A stretch of 34,178 nt of DNA from Amanita rubescens (lineage: Eukaryota; Basidiomycota; Agaricomycetes; Agaricales; Amanitaceae). The DNA is taken from positions 1-34,178 of the forward strand of contig WION01000555.1 of the NCBI GenBank assembly GCA_015039365.1. Reading direction: 5' to 3'. The position numbers and the translations under genes are program-made. Under the pieces are notes generated by a model. It saw only the letters and a list, made by a program, of their open reading frames with translations. It was not told the origin of the DNA and searched no databases. This document shows positions 30,504 through 34,178 of the stretch, piece by piece (the stretch's first letter is position 1; every line of letters starts with the position of its first letter).

Positions 30504-32226
30504 TTAAACAACGTACTTCAAGACTTTGTCTATAGTGAACCTTGTTTTCCTGTAACGTTCCTCACGGCAGCCCCTGCTTCGCGCACTTGAAAAAGCCGAG
30601 CATTACCAAACGTTACATTGGCTTGCACGTTTACGTACTTGGGAGGATCTGGATCACGCTCTTCACATTCTTTTGCACGGCGAGATTGAGCATACTAATA
30701 ACTTCATTTCTTGCTTCCTCTAAGAACAAGGTCGGTTCTGTATAAGTCATGCGATGAAGGCGTACGTACGTATGGCTCCCTCCCAGTAACGCTCCTATTG
30801 GATGAAGTCTAAAAAACGGGTTGAGCAAAGAGCCACACACACAGCATAGAAAACATCATAGACCTCCTGCATTGAGCGTGGGCAAATTTTCATCCGGTAA
30901 CGCGACCAATATACAACGACCATGCACTTTCAGAGTCTTCAATAACGAGCTTAGAGGAATGGCGTGGGAGACATCCGTCGTGTTCTGAACACAGGTCAGA
31001 AGATATGGCCAGCGAGCGTATATATGCATACATACGATAATGAGGGTCGACCTTTCCCAACCACGGATCGGCGAAGTTCTTGTCGCTGGTGAGAACAAAG
31101 TCGGTCGCACCCATTTCTATCGCATCCTCCTGAAGAACGTTGATGACAGGTACATGTCTGAAGTACCAAACGAACCTTTTATGCAACGAATGAGAGAACG
31201 CTATGACTTTGTCGGCAACCCAAGGCACGGGCGAATTGCAAAGCAAGATGCCTGACGTCTTGTTAATCAGAAATATCGTCACAGGAGATATTCCATACCC
31301 TAATCCACCTATTCCGACGATACCAACAACTTTTCCAGGTCTTGAAAAGTCAATTTATTAGCATCAGCTTCATGTAAAGACGGGGGTCTTACCCGGCGCC
31401 ATTCCTGACCAAGGGTGAATAAACGTCAAGCCGGCGCATAACATCGGCGCAATCACCTTCTAACGGAAGCTCTTCAGGCAACGGAAAAACGAAGCGTTCG
31501 TGAGCTCGAATGGCGGTCGAATAGCCACCCTGTGCAATGTGACCCTGGAGTTCCCCGTTCAAATGACCTCTACGCTAACAGACGACGTAACTCACATTGG
31601 GATATTTTGAGTTGTACGTGTCAACCCCATCCCTACAGCTACGAAAATTAGTGACGCGAAATTCACAAAGTAAAAGAAAGGTACTATTGTTCGCTGTCCG
31701 TCTCACATGGCAGACATTTGAAGCATGAAAGCACTTGAGGCCTAGGGAAAGCATGTCAATAAGTGTAGAAAGATGGATCTCCTTTGGCTTACCCGACGCC
31801 AGCACGATCTCCAACTTTAAACTCTGTGACTTTGGATCCGACGCGCACTACGTGGCCAACAATCTCATGACCGGGAATGACGGGCTGAAATGTAATCAGC
31901 TCAGCATAAGCGTAGAGAAGAACGATGAAGTACAAGGATTGGTTTTCCCCATCCGGCTGTGATTGTATGCACCTATATGCGCTCAGCCAAGGCAAGTTGG
32001 TGAATATATCGCTAAGCGTACATCAGACGCGCAGACACCGCAGTAATCTATTTTAATGTCCACGTCGTACTCGCCGAATTCCTTGGGCTTGAAGTCGATA
32101 AGCTGAAACCTATCCCAATTGTTGGTATCGTGAATCCTGTCACTAGAGGTTAGAGAATGTGGTCCACGTCAAGTGGTGAGTCGCGTACGCGTAGCCTTTA
32201 AATTGCAAGTCTTGGTTGGAAGTCAT
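30504..32226 (-). CDS. Zinc-dependent medium-chain alcohol dehydrogenase (cinnamyl-alcohol-dehydrogenase-like)
   Basis: Reduces aldehydes with NADP(H) in the yeast Adh6/YahK-like family. Start 32226; exon 1 ends 32189. Motifs in order: [18 protein letters not shown] (catalytic Zn Cys), [15 protein letters not shown] (Zn His), VGDRAGVG, the structural zinc Cys group [17 protein letters not shown], the Rossmann loop [42 protein letters not shown] and [13 protein letters not shown]. The C-terminus RFTIDKVLK precedes the stop at 30506-30504. Frame changes occur around 31430-31475 (a compensating pair over APMLCAGLT), around 31240 (an extra T before [10 protein letters not shown]), and near the C-terminus. 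All key residues are kept; it is either error-laden or newly inactive. Confidence 0.85.
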
Positions 32227-32946
32227 GTTGGGTAGAGGTTGGAAAGATGTGCGGAACAGAGGCCGTCTTTTATGTGTTTACCGCCAGACATGATGACGAC
32301 GATGACGTATATGCAGTATGCCCCATTATATCATATATCATATGCACGACGAAGGAAAGATCTGGCGTTGTTTGTTTATGTTGTTTGTTGATAGAGTTAT
32401 CCCGCCTTCCTCTTTGACTCATTCCGTATACAGCTTATACAGCTTTTGATCACTCCTCACCGGCCTCACAGTGTAAACGCCGGAATATTAGCCTACCACA
32501 GGATGCCAGGCAATTTCACGATATCAAATCTGACACAAACGTAGTGAAATCTGGTTAGTAGCTGACATCCCATGTTGACCTCGTCGGTATTGAAGCACAT
32601 TCAACAGCCTCAATGAGCCATCAAAACATTGCTGATAACGTTCGCTTCTAATATTTCCTGTTCGGTGCGTTGCCCACTGTTTACATATGATCTCTACAAC
32701 TTTTTGGGCGCTAGACATCCTTTCTTCTTACCACGGAACAAGGGACGCCTCAGGCTTCATTATCACTGTCGGTTCTGCAGAAACAGCACCTTCAGCTGTC
32801 ACAGGTCTAGAATACAGAGGAATACCCAAGGTGAGGTGAGGTTTGAGCGCTGGAATTCGGCTAAACGTATTATGATAGGATGCGGATCCTTATCGCCGGC
32901 CGAGTAAGGCTTATTACCCTATCGCTACTCTTTGCGTGATCAATTA
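32227..32946. other. Intergenic region between ADH and the GTPase-like gene
   Basis: A 64-codon minus-strand frame (32718-32524) has no recognised motif or splice support and is not called. The palindromic ATATCATATATCATATG block near 32331 lies about 110 bp upstream of the ADH start and is AT-rich. Confidence 0.4.
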
Positions 32947-33975
32947 ATGGATGTTCCACCACAGTCCGGCTCAGGGAAATCGTCGCTTATCAACGCTATA
33001 TTCAAAGAAACTCTAGCAGTATATCTCCTGATATTCGTAATCCTGTCAAACTCTAAACAGCATTTAGGAGGTCTACCACCGCGAATCAGGCCCGACAGAT
33101 ATTAATAAGGAATACACATCGGCAAACGACAACCGTTTATCATCCACGATTCTCAAGGTTACGATCCCGGGACTACGGAGATCTACGACAACTTGGAGAA
33201 ATTCATCACGCAGCGAAATGCTTCCACTGGTACTGAGAAAGTTGGATGCCGGTTTGGTGCGTCAAGTGCCAACGGGAAGCGGACCATTCCAATTCATGTC
33301 GTTTAAACAGGTTATGCATTCCCGTGCCTTTCGCCGGTGGCTCAATATACAATACATGGGACGAAAAGATTGTCCAGTTCAATGGAGGCAAAGGCAATTA
33401 CACCCAATCACTATCCAAACTCCCAACTTATCGCGACAACAGTGCCTATAATTGTCGTATTCACAAAGCTTGATCTCCTCATAGCGAGAGCGAAGATGAC
33501 AAGAAGTAGCCTCGGACAAGGAGAGTATTATACAAGAATCCGTCGAGCAAAATTTTCAGGGAAAAGCAAGGACCAGAATTTGAACAGTTATCTAAGAGCG
33601 AGGAGCGCAAGATATCATATACTGTCGTAGGGTGTACGTTCGCGTTCAACGTTGATTCATTTTGATTGACTTGTCTATATAGTCACTCTTTTTGATACTG
33701 TGCAACGGCTTGTCGACTTCACAATACAAACTGTGGAATCGTATGAAGCTCCGGAAAGTGTTGAGTATAAGGGCGTAAGATGTGTATCATGTTGGATGTT
33801 ACTACGCGTTTTTGAATTTGACAATGAACGAACTACGATTAAGGCTGTCTTGATAAGACGGTTGCCTAGCTCAGAGCGCTCAGAAGCTGCATGTGTTGCT
33901 TTAGTAGTGCGAGTCACATGTCACATGTCACGCACTTCATCCCTATCGCTTGAGACAATTCGAAGGTCCAGTTAG
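32947..33975 (+). pseudogene. Small-GTPase-like P-loop protein (fungal HSR1/AIG1-type), frame broken
   Basis: Such proteins bind GTP; their fungal roles are mostly unknown. Exon 1 (32947-33018) carries the P-loop GSGKSSLINAIF. A 49-nt intron (33019-33067) leads to TDINKEYTSANDNR. After one missing T near 33137 the G3 box FIIHDSQGYDPG follows, and the G4 box VPIIVVFTKLDLL lies near 33440-33480. Between G3 and G4 no single frame stays open, so further shifts or introns are needed. A C-terminal piece (DTVQRLVDFTIQTVESYEAP) follows a possible intron near 33630-33680. The start is the ATG just before the P-loop and may be internal. Confidence 0.65.
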
Positions 33976-34001
33976 GGTGAGGCTTCAAATAACGAAGATA
34001 G

Positions 34002-34178
34002 ATGGACGATTTGGCCAATGTCGGACGGACAAACTGGATCCATGAACAGGACGAGGCAAATATTATTCGTAGGCTTATAATTCAAAAAAGAGAAGCGTTG
34101 GAGAATATCGAGCGTCTCAGCGCTCAGCTGTTGGAAGAGAAAGAAGCGATTAAGGAAGACCTTATTCGTTTCGAGATT
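34002..34178 (+). CDS. F-box-type protein, N-terminal coiled coil (cut by window end)
   Basis: An open frame of 59 codons runs to the window edge: MDDLANVGRTNW, then a charged helix with heptad pattern (REALENIERLSAQLLEEKEA). Many agaricomycete F-box proteins begin with this kind of coiled coil directly before the PIRRLPPEIL F-box, which would lie just outside. The F-box itself is not seen, so the assignment is by analogy. Confidence 0.45.
   Translation, partial: MDDLANVGRTNWIHEQDEANIIRRLIIQKREALENIERLSAQLLEEKEAIKEDLIRFEI

Overview
The window reads as genomic DNA of a filamentous basidiomycete, probably an agaricomycete. Introns are short (about 50-60 nt, GT..AG, several with a CTAAC-type branch site). 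The protein families fit too: a coiled-coil F-box-type N-terminus, an SRPK-like kinase with an HGD catalytic loop, TAP-like secreted hydrolases, a GH16 glucanase and NB-ARC/TPR NLR-like proteins.

Layout, left to right. 1-3748: the 5' part of a Ty1/copia LTR retrotransposon on the minus strand (LTR, half-tRNA-iMet primer site, gag, protease, integrase, start of reverse transcriptase), inserted exactly at the exon 1 splice donor of a TAP-like hydrolase gene (copy A, 3749-3879). 4447-5496: a kinase pseudogene. 6029-8215: TAP-like hydrolase copy B, with a broken reading frame. 9396-10524: an unidentified minus-strand gene, copy 1. 11071-14142: a decayed NB-ARC/TPR gene (NLR1). 14362-15555: a collapsed remnant of hydrolase copy C and its upstream region. 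15556-16777: mitochondrial malate dehydrogenase, head to head with cyclin C (16853-18457). 18545-19854: the unidentified gene, copy 2. 20418-23963: an intact three-exon NLR-like gene (NLR2, 1144 aa) with 14 near-identical 42-residue TPRs. 24255-25921: a 2OG-Fe(II) dioxygenase plus a fragment of a second copy. 26821-27078: a small spliced gene. 27105-27665: a peptide-transporter 3' remnant. 27843-29193: an intact seven-exon secreted GH16 enzyme. 30504-32226: a zinc alcohol dehydrogenase. 32947-33975: a small-GTPase-like gene. 34002 to the end: the start of an F-box-type gene.

The main structural fact is a large tandem duplication. About 6.05-14.3 kb and 14.36-24.1 kb share the order hydrolase - intergenic block - (MDH, cyclin C) - unidentified gene - NLR. 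The left unit lacks MDH and cyclin C and has a decayed NLR; the right unit keeps both housekeeping genes and an intact NLR but has lost the hydrolase body. NLR2 is the most interesting gene: it starts with an acylation-type N-terminus (MGNCIS), has a repeat-like N-terminal segment, a complete NB-ARC core, and a highly homogenised TPR array whose variable residues lie on one helix face.

Caution on reading frames. Many genes, including housekeeping ones (MDH, cyclin C, ADH), carry single-base length changes in short homopolymers although the protein is otherwise perfectly conserved, while GH16 and NLR2 are clean. Consensus errors are a serious alternative to pseudogenisation for those genes.
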